Assembly: GCA_021732085.1 (NCBI GenBank)
Contig: JAKFVQ010000027.1
Span: forward strand, 186,001 to 250,000
Source: Candidatus Obscuribacterales bacterium
GTDB lineage: Bacteria > Cyanobacteriota > Vampirovibrionia > Obscuribacterales > Obscuribacteraceae
DNA: 64,000 nt
Direction of reading: 5' to 3'
This document shows, one piece after another, positions 34,943 to 43,425 of the stretch. The position numbers and the translations under genes were made by a program. The first letter of the stretch is position 1. Each line of letters starts with the position of its first letter. The notes beneath the pieces were generated by a model. The model had not been told where the DNA came from, made no database searches, and saw nothing but the letters and a program-made list of their open reading frames with translations.

Positions 34943-35308
34943 TTGTCTGATTTTCAGTCTACTTTTCAAATGGTGGAGGAGACTTTGCGCTCTGCTGCCG
35001 GTAATGTCATGGGCAAAATTGACCAGATGACGTTCAAATGGCTTGTGGACAATTTGAAAAGCCCTGACTATCAGGTCGTCGCGGACACGCTTGAACAGTT
35101 GGAAAAGGAAAAAAGACCAATAGCGATACCGCCAGTGTATTTTTTGTCTGTTCAGCATCCAGATTCAAGAGTCAGAGCTCGCGCTGCACAAGCACTTTCG
35201 CTAATAGATTCTGAGAAGGAAGCACTTAAACTTACCGAAGGAAAGACGCCCGAAGAAGGCGTTAAAGCCTTGATTCAGCGCTACGGCAATTTCCGAGCCA
35301 AACCATAA
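34943..35308 (+). CDS. Small HEAT-like helical protein
   Basis: 121 residues from TTG 34943, 4 bp after the HD-GYP stop; an ATG at 34970 is the alternative and has no ribosome site. The pattern is helical. It has a repeat-like part, VDNLKSPDYQVVADTLEQL then VQHPDSRVRARAAQALSLI, of the kind found in HEAT repeats. No membrane segment. It is probably co-transcribed with the GAF/HD-GYP gene and may be its partner. The specific function is unknown. Confidence 0.65.
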   Translation: MSDFQSTFQMVEETLRSAAGNVMGKIDQMTFKWLVDNLKSPDYQVVADTLEQLEKEKRPIAIPPVYFLSVQHPDSRVRARAAQALSLIDSEKEALKLTEGKTPEEGVKALIQRYGNFRAKP

Positions 35309-35331
35309 GAAATTTTTCCCCAGCTGCCTCT

Positions 35332-35361
35332 GATCTCTAAGGCGATATCGGTTTAAAGATC
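35332..35361. repeat. GCGATATCGC-type palindrome, copy 1 of 3
   Basis: GATCTCTAAGGCGATATCGG followed by TTTAAAGATC. The core keeps GGCGATATCG and both arms are complete. It is 24 bp after the HEAT-like gene, the first of three copies in the gap 35309-35711, which has no gene that I can support. Confidence 0.9.
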
Positions 35362-35388
35362 TGTCCGGTTGTCGAGTGGGCGCCTGAT

Positions 35389-35418
35389 GATCTTTAAAGC
35401 GATATCGCCTTAGAGCGC
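35389..35418. repeat. GCGATATCGC palindrome, copy 2 of 3
   Basis: GATCTTTAAAGCGATATCGC followed by CTTAGAGCGC. Full core; right arm ends GAGCGC, as in the 3416 array. Confidence 0.92.
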
Positions 35419-35465
35419 AATGAGAGAAGTAAAGCGGGAGGGGGGGTGATGACAAGCGGGGACGT

Positions 35466-35501
35466 TTTGATCTCTAAGCCGATATCGCCTTAGAGATCAA
35501 A
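35466..35501. repeat. GCGATATCGC palindrome, copy 3 of 3
   Basis: TTTGATCTCTAAGCCGATAT followed by CGCCTTAGAGATCAAA, 36 bp with one mismatch. The outer TTTGATC/GATCAAA pair again differs from neighbours while staying symmetric. Confidence 0.93.
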
Positions 35502-35711
35502 CAAAGAATGCCAATTTAAGCCGCTCCCCCTGACATCACGTTTGTTGCAATAAATCCATAATAAATAAGATGGGAATAGCAAGCGCTTGATTGCGGCTTA
35601 GGATGGCTGCAAAGAGAATAGATAAGCAAAATCTTCGCTTGATATCTGCTTCCAGTCGCTAAAATATTCATTCGGGCATCATTTGCTCGAAAAGAGCCGC
35701 GAAGAAGGAAG

Positions 35712-36920
35712 ATGATTTTGCCGAAGCTAATCAAAACCAGCTTAATTACTTGCTTGCTGGTGCTTTCCGCATCCCAGACGCGAATTCTCGCAGAGGACGA
35801 TAAGTCATTGGTAGAGTCTGCGCTGGACCTGCCGGGTACCTCGGCGCCATCTCCTGCACCAACTCAAAAGAATTCTTCAGTGCTGTCCAATTCTCGAGCG
35901 ACCGGTGCAAATTCTGAGGCAAAGCCTTCGCAGGCGCAGCCAACCATGCAGTTTTCGAATTACACATCTTCTAAGTCCCAGACATCCGCATCATTAGCTG
36001 ACCCTGAAAACGCGAAGCTGCAAGCACCACCCATTCACTCAATCCTTCCATATTCGGAAAGCAAATACTTTGGCATGAAGCTAGGAAAAACGCACAGCGT
36101 TGATCCTACTTACCGCGGCACGCCCGTGTTGCCGACTGCACTTCCAACTGTTACTGTAGGACAAGCATCATGGGCACCGCAGCGAAAAATTGCGGCAGCT
36201 CCTCTTCCGAAACCTGTCTCAACTCCTGTGCTTCCTTCGGTTGGTAAAAACGGTGTAGATTCGGAAAAACGTGATGCTTCGCCGCAATTCTCAACAGTCA
36301 ATATTCGTTTTCTCACTATCAGAAACTTCAAGCCAACCGATGTTGTTTATGCCTATCCTTATCCGGTCAAGCCGCCAAAATTGGCGGAGCAAGCGCCGAT
36401 GCCGGAGGGCGAAAGACAACTCAAGGACATGATTTTAAGTTCGGGTTATAGCAATAGAATAGACCTGAGCAGACCTTATCCCTATGGTGGATACCGATGG
36501 ATTCGAGTATTTGAAACTGCGCTCAAGAAGAGCGGAACTCACATGCCGCATACCATGATTACGGTCTATCCATGGGTGAACAAGATGTTCCCCTACGTTC
36601 TATCAGAGTGCAGGCTCATGAACACCCTTGAGGAAGAGCGAAAAGATAAGTATTTGAAAACAGTTGCTGATTACGAGCGGTTGAATGCAGAAATGGAATC
36701 CAAGGCAGCGTCTGAAGGTCTCGTTCCAATCCCTGTGAAAGTAAATTCGAACGGTATCGGTCAGGCTTCGCTCCCGTCCGGAAGCTGGTGGCTTACAGCA
36801 ACCAGGCGCTTACCGGGCTTGAAATTCTATTGGCAGGTTCCTGTCAAATGCAGCAGCGGCGAAGCTATCAATGTCCAGTTGACTGAAGCCAATGCATTGC
36901 TGATCCAAGGCGGTTGGTAG
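35712..36920 (+). CDS. Large secreted protein, unknown function
   Basis: 402 residues from ATG 35712, with GAAGGAAG just upstream. The N-terminus is a signal peptide (LIKTSLITCLLVLSASQT, probable cut near LAEDD). Residues 30-185 are a Ser/Pro/Ala-rich linker. A folded C-terminal domain at about 190-402 has strand-like parts (FSTVNIRFLTIRNFKPTDVV, YPYGGYRWIRVFE, LPSGSWWLTATRRLPGLKFY). I do not recognise it. The end, with WQVPVKCSSGEAINVQLTEA, suggests a beta-sandwich. It stands alone, followed by a perfect 34-bp palindrome. Confidence 0.75.
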   Translation: MILPKLIKTSLITCLLVLSASQTRILAEDDKSLVESALDLPGTSAPSPAPTQKNSSVLSNSRATGANSEAKPSQAQPTMQFSNYTSSKSQTSASLADPENAKLQAPPIHSILPYSESKYFGMKLGKTHSVDPTYRGTPVLPTALPTVTVGQASWAPQRKIAAAPLPKPVSTPVLPSVGKNGVDSEKRDASPQFSTVNIRFLTIRNFKPTDVVYAYPYPVKPPKLAEQAPMPEGERQLKDMILSSGYSNRIDLSRPYPYGGYRWIRVFETALKKSGTHMPHTMITVYPWVNKMFPYVLSECRLMNTLEEERKDKYLKTVADYERLNAEMESKAASEGLVPIPVKVNSNGIGQASLPSGSWWLTATRRLPGLKFYWQVPVKCSSGEAINVQLTEANALLIQGGW

Positions 36921-36940
36921 TCTCCTAAATTTGATCGCCT

Positions 36941-36974
36941 AATGAATTAGTACCATATATGGTACTAATTCATT
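36941..36974. terminator. Perfect 34-bp palindrome after the secreted-protein gene
   Basis: AATGAATTAGTACCATA and its exact reverse complement, with no loop, 21 bp after the stop at 36920. It is unrelated to the GCGATATCGC family. It has no T-run, so a plain intrinsic terminator is not certain. It could be an operator or transcript-end structure. Bases 36975-37211 then hold GGCGCTT-rich short repeats and the leader of the Maf-like gene. Confidence 0.7.
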
Positions 36975-37211
36975 GGGTGGGCGCTGCGTTGTGCCATCGC
37001 TTCACTTAGCCGGGCTTATTAGCGCTTCTAGGCGCTTTCAGGCGCTTTTTCTAACCGCCGCCGTGAGTGCATTCTAAACGCTGTCTGGAAATAATCGACG
37101 ATGATTTCTTTATTCGGCAAATATCTTTAGTTGGGCTAAACTATATTCACTATATAACCGGAAGTCCTTTGGAAGCCCACCGTCGTCGTTGTTTCTCCTA
37201 GGGTGGATCTG

Positions 37212-37871
37212 ATGGCAACAAATACCATTGAAAAAAATGTTGATACGAAAACAGAGTTTCGTATTGTTCTGGCATCTCCGACACCGGCAAGACTTGAGTT
37301 CCTTCAGCAGCTTGGAATTGAACTTGAAGTGCTTCCGGGAATTCTTGAAGATGTGGTTGGAGAACGCAGCGCCGAGGGGCTCGTCCAAACTCGTGCTGTC
37401 ATGCAAGCTTCGACGACAAGGATCGTTTGCAACGCAAAATATGGTTCGTCGCCGAGTAATAGAATAAAGAGATTCATTCTCGGACTTGATACCGTCATCG
37501 TGCTAGACGAGCAGGTTCTGAGGCGCCCGAAGTCGCTAGTTGAAGCAAAACAGATCTTGATGAGCTTGAGCGATCGCACCCATTCCGTTATTACAGGAAT
37601 TGCAATTATCGATCCTGATAATAAGGTTTCTTGTTCGGTTCAAACAACCGAGGTCACTTTCCGAAAAATCGACGAAGCTGAGATTGATTGTTATCTTGGT
37701 TCAAATGATGCGATGTATCACGTAGGTGGCTATTCCTTGCATGGGATCGGATCTATCTTCGTGAAAGGATTGAGCGGCTGCTACGCAAATGCCCTGGGAA
37801 TTCCATTACCATTCATCGCTGCCATTCTTCGAGGACGAGGAATGCCGGTGCTTGGCATGAATCATAACTAG
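37212..37871 (+). CDS. Maf-like nucleotide pyrophosphatase
   Basis: 219 residues from ATG 37212 (TAGGGTGG upstream); a GTG at 37203 is in frame. Family landmarks are IVLASPTPARLEFLQQLGIE near the start, LGLDTVIVLDEQVLRRP, DRTHSVITGIAII and YSLHGIGSIFVKGLSGCYAN. Maf proteins cleave modified or canonical nucleoside triphosphates to monophosphates. The usual SPRR box is TPAR and the usual GKP is RRP, so two charged active-site positions differ. Activity may be altered. It stands alone. Confidence 0.85.
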   Translation: MATNTIEKNVDTKTEFRIVLASPTPARLEFLQQLGIELEVLPGILEDVVGERSAEGLVQTRAVMQASTTRIVCNAKYGSSPSNRIKRFILGLDTVIVLDEQVLRRPKSLVEAKQILMSLSDRTHSVITGIAIIDPDNKVSCSVQTTEVTFRKIDEAEIDCYLGSNDAMYHVGGYSLHGIGSIFVKGLSGCYANALGIPLPFIAAILRGRGMPVLGMNHN

Positions 37872-38029
37872 GTAAATGATTCCCTTAGTCTGTTTTTTTC
37901 TGTCACCAGCGCAAGCAATTCTTGTCTAACGCTTGCAGAACTAGTCGCTCATACAATGTAGCGTTAGCTTCGCCGATAGTTTTTAGCAAGGCTTGCAAGC
38001 GAGGGGCAGCCCCGCTGTCATTTGACGAC

Positions 38030-39739
38030 TCAGGCTCTTTGCGTGGCTATTTCGTGGAGGCTCACTTGAATAGTCGGCTTTGATGAAAGTTTTGAGCGAA
38101 CGTTTTTCGAAAGCAACTCTCTTATCTGAGTTTTCAATTGAGGCAAATCTTTTTCGCCTGATTGAATGTGTTTATTAATAAGGTCCATTATGCCGACTAT
38201 GAGATCTTCTCGTAATGCTTTCCATTCGTCACTTTGCGTGAATCCTAGCGCCGCTCCATCGAAAACTGGTTCGCGGATCAGCTCCCACTGGGGAGTAAGC
38301 AGAATGCCTACATTGAGCACACCTTCCATACACAGGGAACGGCGCTCCGAAACAGAAAATCCGGTGACACTTTCTTCTTGTCCGCGGTTATAAAATACTG
38401 CTTGTGCTTCAACAGCTCCGATGACGGTGGCCATGCCGTTTGTAATTTCCAGTATTTCACCGTTTCGCAGAGGGAAGATATGTTCTTGTGCAATGCCATA
38501 TTCATTGGCCAATTGCGCATGGTGCATTATGTGCCGGCCTTCGCCAATAGAAGGGACAAAGTAATGCGGATGGCATAACGCAAGCATCAGTTTAAGTTCC
38601 TCGCGACCAGCATGGTTTGATACGTGCACCATGTCTTTAGTACTGATGGCGCCTCTGATTCCGTTGGAGAGAAACTGGTCTAAAATCAGAGCCAGTTTTC
38701 TTGATTCTCCGGGATAAATTTCCGAGCTGAATACTACGGAGTCGCCTCGCTTGAGAACAAGTTCTTTGTTCTTTGCTTGGGTAAGCTCGATAAGTAGAGC
38801 CATTGCATCGCCATCTTCGCCAGTTGCTAGAATCATCACCTCATCATCCGGCAGCTTTGCCAAATCGGCCATTGTTGCTTCCGAAGATCGATCGTACGAA
38901 AGATTTCCTGTGATTGCTGCGGCAACAGCCGTCTGAATCAGCGTCTCGCCAAACAAGACGATTTTTCTTTTGTATTGTTTGGCCAGATCGAAAAGCACCT
39001 GCATTCTTAGAGTGTGCGTACCTGGCAGAACTACCACTATCCGACCGGTCGATAAGGAGATTTGTCGTTCCAGTCCTCGCGCTACCTCTTTTTCAGATGG
39101 TGTGTAGTCACTATCTTCAACTCCTGCCGAATCACTGATCAGCAAAAGGACACCCTGATCGCCAGCAGCTGCCAAACGAGCCATGTCGAGATGCCGCCCA
39201 TCGATAGGGGTTTGATCGAGCTTGAAACTAGAAGTATAGATAATGGTGCCTTCAGTTGTTCCGATTTTGAGAGCACACGCATCTGCAATTGCGTCATTAA
39301 CCTGTATCCATTCAACCTGGAAGCTACCGATTTGGTAATCGATGCCTGTTTCAATGGTATCGATAGCAGTGGCGTTCTCTTCGCCGCGGGCCATCAATCT
39401 TTGCGAGAGAAGTGCTGCCACAAATCGCGGAGCCATAATTCTCGGTATCTTCAAATGTTCGAGCAGATAAGGGACGGCGCCGCAATGTTCTTCATTACCA
39501 TTGGTCAAAACAAGGGCACTGATCCGATCTTGATTTGCTTCCAAGAACGCGGTGTTTGGCAAAAGAAGATCAACTCCAGGGAGCGCTGTTCCGGGGTACG
39601 ATGCTCCTGCATCAATCAGAAGTATTTCACCGGCGTAGCTAAGTGCCCATAAGCAGCGACCTATTTCGCTTTGACCACCCAAAGGGATTAAGCAAAGTCT
39701 ATCGTATTTAATTTCTACGCCTTCTGCTACAAAGGTCAT
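38030..39739 (-). CDS. RNase J-like beta-CASP protein with lost metal ligands
   Basis: 569 residues, the full RNase J length, with the metallo-beta-lactamase, beta-CASP and C-terminal domains all present. The motif that is HGHEDH in RNase J is NGNEEH here (80-85). The THSIPDS box is NDAIADA, so its His is Asp149. The HTGDFKFD box is YTSSFKLD (Asp to Ser171). The PVHGEYRH box is PSIGEGRH (His to Ile). The second-domain His in VSNHA and the SDS box are kept. Nearly all metal-binding residues are gone, so it is probably not a nuclease. It may be a regulatory or partner subunit of a true RNase J. It is not in an obvious operon. Confidence 0.88.
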   Translation of the reverse strand: MTFVAEGVEIKYDRLCLIPLGGQSEIGRCLWALSYAGEILLIDAGASYPGTALPGVDLLLPNTAFLEANQDRISALVLTNGNEEHCGAVPYLLEHLKIPRIMAPRFVAALLSQRLMARGEENATAIDTIETGIDYQIGSFQVEWIQVNDAIADACALKIGTTEGTIIYTSSFKLDQTPIDGRHLDMARLAAAGDQGVLLLISDSAGVEDSDYTPSEKEVARGLERQISLSTGRIVVVLPGTHTLRMQVLFDLAKQYKRKIVLFGETLIQTAVAAAITGNLSYDRSSEATMADLAKLPDDEVMILATGEDGDAMALLIELTQAKNKELVLKRGDSVVFSSEIYPGESRKLALILDQFLSNGIRGAISTKDMVHVSNHAGREELKLMLALCHPHYFVPSIGEGRHIMHHAQLANEYGIAQEHIFPLRNGEILEITNGMATVIGAVEAQAVFYNRGQEESVTGFSVSERRSLCMEGVLNVGILLTPQWELIREPVFDGAALGFTQSDEWKALREDLIVGIMDLINKHIQSGEKDLPQLKTQIRELLSKNVRSKLSSKPTIQVSLHEIATQRA

Positions 39740-39803
39740 TTATTTACCTGCTTGGGATTGACTGAAATGCATTGATGCTGATTTTTGGCACAGATTCTTT
39801 GTA

Positions 39804-40589
39804 TTATGGAATTCGGCTATCGACTTTGCTGTCTATATATTCCATTGATTTTTTGATCTCTGCAGCCGACGGATGGTCAGGTTTGAGGGTGAGAACTTGT
39901 TTGTATTCGCTGATTGCTTCTTTGTCTTTGCCCCGAGCTTGCAAAACTTTGGCTAATTGCAAATGGGTATCGGGATCTTTTGCTGCGACTTTTAAGGCAG
40001 TGCGAGCTGTTTTTTCCGCGTCTTCCGTTTTTTTCTGTTCTAGATAATTGTTGCTCAACAGTGTGAGTGCTCGAACGTTATTCGGTTCCTTCTTGAGGAT
40101 GTCTTTGATCTCTTTATCAAACTCGGCTGTTTTCTTGAGGTGCATCAGGCAAACCGCCCGATCTACACGAAATTCGGTGTTGTTTGGAGCTGCCTTCATT
40201 GCCTGCACGTAGTATTTCTCAGCCTCGACATATTTTTTCTGAGCAAGGAAGGTGTTGGCCATGTTACCTAAACTTTTGGAGTCACCAGGCTTCGATTTTG
40301 TCGCCAGCTCGGCCTCTTTCTGCGCCTCCGCCATCATGTTTTGCGCTTGGTAGAGCGAACTCAGATTGCGGTGATAATTGGCGTTTTTCGGATCTAACGA
40401 TGTTGCTTTCTTTACTTCTTCGGTTGCTTCTTTGACTTTTCCAGCCTTGTATAACTCAATCCCTTTTTTGTTGTGGGCAAATGCATCGGATTCTGGTGTT
40501 GCCCATGATGCCTGTCCGACTGCGCTGCAGCACAAGAGTGTTGTTGCCAATGCAAATGATTGAATTCTTGCTAGTTTGATTCTTGCCAT
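39804..40589 (-). CDS. Secreted or periplasmic TPR protein
   Basis: 261 residues. A signal peptide (IQSFALATTLLCCSAVGQAS, probable cut after ASWA) precedes about five to six tetratricopeptide repeats of 34 residues, for example AFAHNKKGIELYKAGKVKEA, LGNMANTFLAQKKYVEAEKY and THLQLAKVLQARGKDKEAIS. TPR proteins act in protein-protein contacts; the partner is unknown. It lies between the RNase J-like gene and the 72-bp repeat array, all on the minus strand. Confidence 0.85.
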   Translation of the reverse strand: MARIKLARIQSFALATTLLCCSAVGQASWATPESDAFAHNKKGIELYKAGKVKEATEEVKKATSLDPKNANYHRNLSSLYQAQNMMAEAQKEAELATKSKPGDSKSLGNMANTFLAQKKYVEAEKYYVQAMKAAPNNTEFRVDRAVCLMHLKKTAEFDKEIKDILKKEPNNVRALTLLSNNYLEQKKTEDAEKTARTALKVAAKDPDTHLQLAKVLQARGKDKEAISEYKQVLTLKPDHPSAAEIKKSMEYIDSKVDSRIP

Positions 40590-40829
40590 TTAAGGACATT
40601 CCCTCTCTATTTCCGAGCAACCAGTATTCGAAATTGGTAGTTTTTCGAGCCAGACTTTGCAAGCTGTTTCGCAGAAACGTTGTCTGACGAGCTCGCCGAC
40701 GTCAGCGGGCGTGCTTCAAATCAACCAATTAAGGTATTCAGCATTGTACTAGATCTCTTTATAGTTGGCAGGTCTTGGCAGCTTCGTCGCTAATCACTAC
40801 GTCACGTGACAAAACGTCCAGAGGGGCAG

Positions 40830-41550
40830 GCGTCCAGCCTGAAACGATCAAATAATGGCGCCAAATTTCAGAGCGGGGAGGGCGAAAGCGGCGACTGCCC
40901 AGCGAGCGGTCTGAGACGATCAAACAATGGCGCAAAGTTGCAGAGCGGAGAGGGCGAGAGGAGCGGTAGCCCAGCGAGAGGCTGAGACGATCAAATAGTG
41001 CCTCCTGAGTTGCAGAGCGGGGAGGGCGAAAGCGGCGACTGCCCAGCGAGCAGTCTGAGACGATCAAACGATGGCGCAAAGTTGCAGAGCTGAGAGGGCG
41101 AGAGGGGCGATAGCCCAGCGAGAGGCTGAGACGATCAAATAATGCCGCCTAAGTTGCAGAGCTGAGAGGGCGAGAGGGGCGATAGCCCAGCGAGAGGCTG
41201 AGACGATCAAATAATGCCGCCTAAGTTGCAGAGCGTAGAGGGCGAGAGAGGCGATAGCCCAGCGAGCGGCTGAGACGATCAAATAATGCCGCCTAAGTTG
41301 CAGAGCGGAGAGGGCGAGCGGGGCGATAGCCCAGCGAGAGGCTGAGACGATCAAATAATGCCGCCTAAGTTGCAGAGCGTAGAGGGCGAGAGGGGCGATA
41401 GCCCAGCGAGAGGCTGAGACGATCAAATAATGCCGCCTAAGTCGCAGAGCGTAGAGGGCGAGAGGGGCGATAGCCTAGCGAGAGGCTCAATAATGCCGCC
41501 TAAGTTGCAGAGCGGAGAGGGCGAGCGGGGCGATAGCCCAGCGAGCCCTC
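40830..41550. repeat. Tandem array of about ten 71-73-bp units
   Basis: GATCAAA marks the units at 40847, 40918, 40989, 41062, 41133, 41205, 41277, 41349 and 41421, with a last unit from about 41488 that has lost this motif. Unit lengths are 71, 71, 73, 71, 72, 72, 72 and 72. Units share TGCAGAGCG, GAGGGCGAGAG, GGGCGATAGCCC (a short hairpin) and AGCGAGAGGCTGAGACGATC. The downstream copies from 41133 to 41480 are almost identical; those at the 40.8 kb end have diverged. Frames cross it because 72 is a multiple of three, but none has a ribosome site. It begins 10 bp from the mcmA stop. The remaining gap 40590-40829 shows no gene. Confidence 0.97.
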
Positions 41551-41559
41551 GGAGCGCAT

Positions 41560-43197
41560 TTATAATATCGCCGGTTCCCGGTAGGCGCCGAAGACGTCAC
41601 GCAGAACATTGGAGATCTCGCCAACGGTTGCATAATGTTCGCAGGCATTGAGGATTAGCGGGAATGTCGATTCTCCCTTCTTTGCTCCTTCTTTTAAGCT
41701 TGCCAGAGCCTCGCTGACTTTCTGCGCATCACGTCGAGCTCGTAGAGCATTTAAGCGCTCTCTTTGCCGCTCTTCGTATTCAAGACCAATCTTCAAGATG
41801 TCTATCTTCGTGCCTGGGGCTTCTTCTGTAAACGAATTCAAACCGATGAAGTTGAACTCACCGTTATCCAGTTTTTGCTGAAAACGATAAGCGGCATCGG
41901 CTATTTCTTTGATGAAGAAGCCTTTCTCGATTCCAGCCATTACGCCGCCGATCTCATCGATCTTGCAGAAGTACTCGTTGGCGCCTTCTTCCATCTTGTT
42001 TGTCAGCCACTCGACAAAATAGGAACCTGCAAGTGGATCAACTACATTGGCGACCCCTGTTTCGTGGGCAATAATCTGTTGTGTCCGCAATGCGATGTGG
42101 GCTGCCTTTTCAGTGGGCAATCCCAAGACTTCATCCATCGAGTTTGTGTGTAGTGACTGGGTGCCACCGAGAACTCCAGCCAGAGCTTCGATCGCTGTTC
42201 TGATGATATTGTTTTCTGGTTGAGGCGCAGTCAGGCTGCATCCAGCTGTTTGTGTGTGGAATCGTAGCTTGAGGGATCTCTCGTCCTGCGCTGCGTACTT
42301 CTCTTTCATGCGGCGGGCCCAGATGCGGCGAGCAGCTCTGTACTTGGCGATCTCCTCGAAGAAATCAATGTGCGCATTGAAGAAGAATGACAGGCGAGGC
42401 ACGAAATCATCCACCTTCAAGCCGGCATCAATACCGGCCTCGACGTAGGCAAATCCATCGGCCAGAGTAAATGCTAGCTCCTGAATCGCAGTAGCTCCTG
42501 CCTCTCGGATGTGATATCCGGAAACAGAAATTGTGTTCCAGCGCGGCACTTCATTTGTGCAGAACACCATCATGTCCTGAATTAACTTGAGGGCTGGACG
42601 CGGTGGCAGTAAGTACGTTTTCTGTGCAATATATTCTTTGAAAATATCGTTTTGAAGCGTGCCATTGAGCTTCTTCAGATCGAAACCACGTTTCTTTGCA
42701 TTAGCTAAGAACATGCAGAAAATGATGACCGCCGGACCGTTGATCGTCATGGATGTCGAAATTTTATCGAGTGGCAGTTCTTTGTAGAGAATCTCGATGT
42801 CTTCCAAGCTGTCGATTGCGACGCCGCAGACACCAACCTCACCGTGTGACTTGGGATCATCGGAGTCATATCCCATTAACGTAGGCAGATCAAAAGCTGT
42901 CGAAAGCCCGGTCTGTCCCTGTGACAAAAGGTATTTGAAGCGAGCGTTTGTTTCTTCAGGTCCGCCATAACCGGCGAATTGGCGCATAGTCCACAGTTTG
43001 CCAAGGTACATGTTGTGATGAATGCCGCGCGTGTAAGGAAATTGTCCAGGCTCCGACAAATCGTTTTTGACATCCCAACCTTGGAGGTCGTCTGGGGTGT
43101 AGCAAGCCTTAAGTGGGATATCAGAGAGGCTCAGTCTGATGTCTTTATCTTTGTCTTTGCCTGATTCGCCTTGCGCTTTGGTAATTTCCTGGACCAT
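41560..43197 (-). CDS. mcmA: Methylmalonyl-CoA mutase catalytic (large) subunit, without B12-binding domain
   Basis: 545 residues. The TIM-barrel substrate domain is complete: PYTRGIHHNMYLGKLWTMRQ, FAGYGGPEETNARFKYLLSQ, GLSTAFDLPTLMGYDSDDP, STSMTINGPAVIIFCMFLA and ISVSGYHIREAGATAIQEL. The C-terminal part is the normal end of the alpha subunit of the split form. The cobalamin-binding DxHxxG domain is not present and must be a separate protein, not in this window. The enzyme interconverts methylmalonyl-CoA and succinyl-CoA. The first 20 residues are a Lys/Asp-rich extension. Start ATG 43197. It is divergent from hutU. Confidence 0.93.
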   Translation of the reverse strand: MVQEITKAQGESGKDKDKDIRLSLSDIPLKACYTPDDLQGWDVKNDLSEPGQFPYTRGIHHNMYLGKLWTMRQFAGYGGPEETNARFKYLLSQGQTGLSTAFDLPTLMGYDSDDPKSHGEVGVCGVAIDSLEDIEILYKELPLDKISTSMTINGPAVIIFCMFLANAKKRGFDLKKLNGTLQNDIFKEYIAQKTYLLPPRPALKLIQDMMVFCTNEVPRWNTISVSGYHIREAGATAIQELAFTLADGFAYVEAGIDAGLKVDDFVPRLSFFFNAHIDFFEEIAKYRAARRIWARRMKEKYAAQDERSLKLRFHTQTAGCSLTAPQPENNIIRTAIEALAGVLGGTQSLHTNSMDEVLGLPTEKAAHIALRTQQIIAHETGVANVVDPLAGSYFVEWLTNKMEEGANEYFCKIDEIGGVMAGIEKGFFIKEIADAAYRFQQKLDNGEFNFIGLNSFTEEAPGTKIDILKIGLEYEERQRERLNALRARRDAQKVSEALASLKEGAKKGESTFPLILNACEHYATVGEISNVLRDVFGAYREPAIL

Positions 43198-43342
43198 TTT
43201 GTTTTCCTAACCGAGTTATATGCAGCTTATTTCGTACGATTTTGCGGGCGCCTAGTGCCAGTTGAGAAAAGCTTAGGCTCAAAGAGATGAGGACATAATG
43301 AAATATTAGCCCAGAGTCAACGATTCTTCAGATAATCAATGA

Positions 43343-43360
43343 GATCTCTTCTTAAAGATC
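43343..43360. repeat. Core-less relative of the GCGATATCGC palindrome
   Basis: GATCTCTTCTTAAAGATC is the two arms of the palindrome family joined by TC, with the GCGATATCGC centre absent. It lies between the divergent mcmA and hutU genes, about 65 bp ahead of hutU. It may be a deletion derivative, or a chance match, as only 18 bp remain. Confidence 0.45.
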
Positions 43361-43425
43361 ATCTCTATTGAACTCCATTTATAGGGATTCTGTAATTATT
43401 TCCTAATCGCAGGGCGGGGGACGTC

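Noticed and set aside
38030-39739. Functional RNase J
   Set aside because: Most of the metal-binding His and Asp residues are replaced, so the enzyme name would mislead.
41064-41426. Open frame across the 72-bp repeats encoding 24-residue repeats
   Set aside because: It exists because unit length is a multiple of three; no ribosome site, and frames are open on both strands. Treated as non-coding repeat.
40830-41550. Possible CRISPR array
   Set aside because: Whole 71-73-bp units repeat; no unique spacers and no cas genes.
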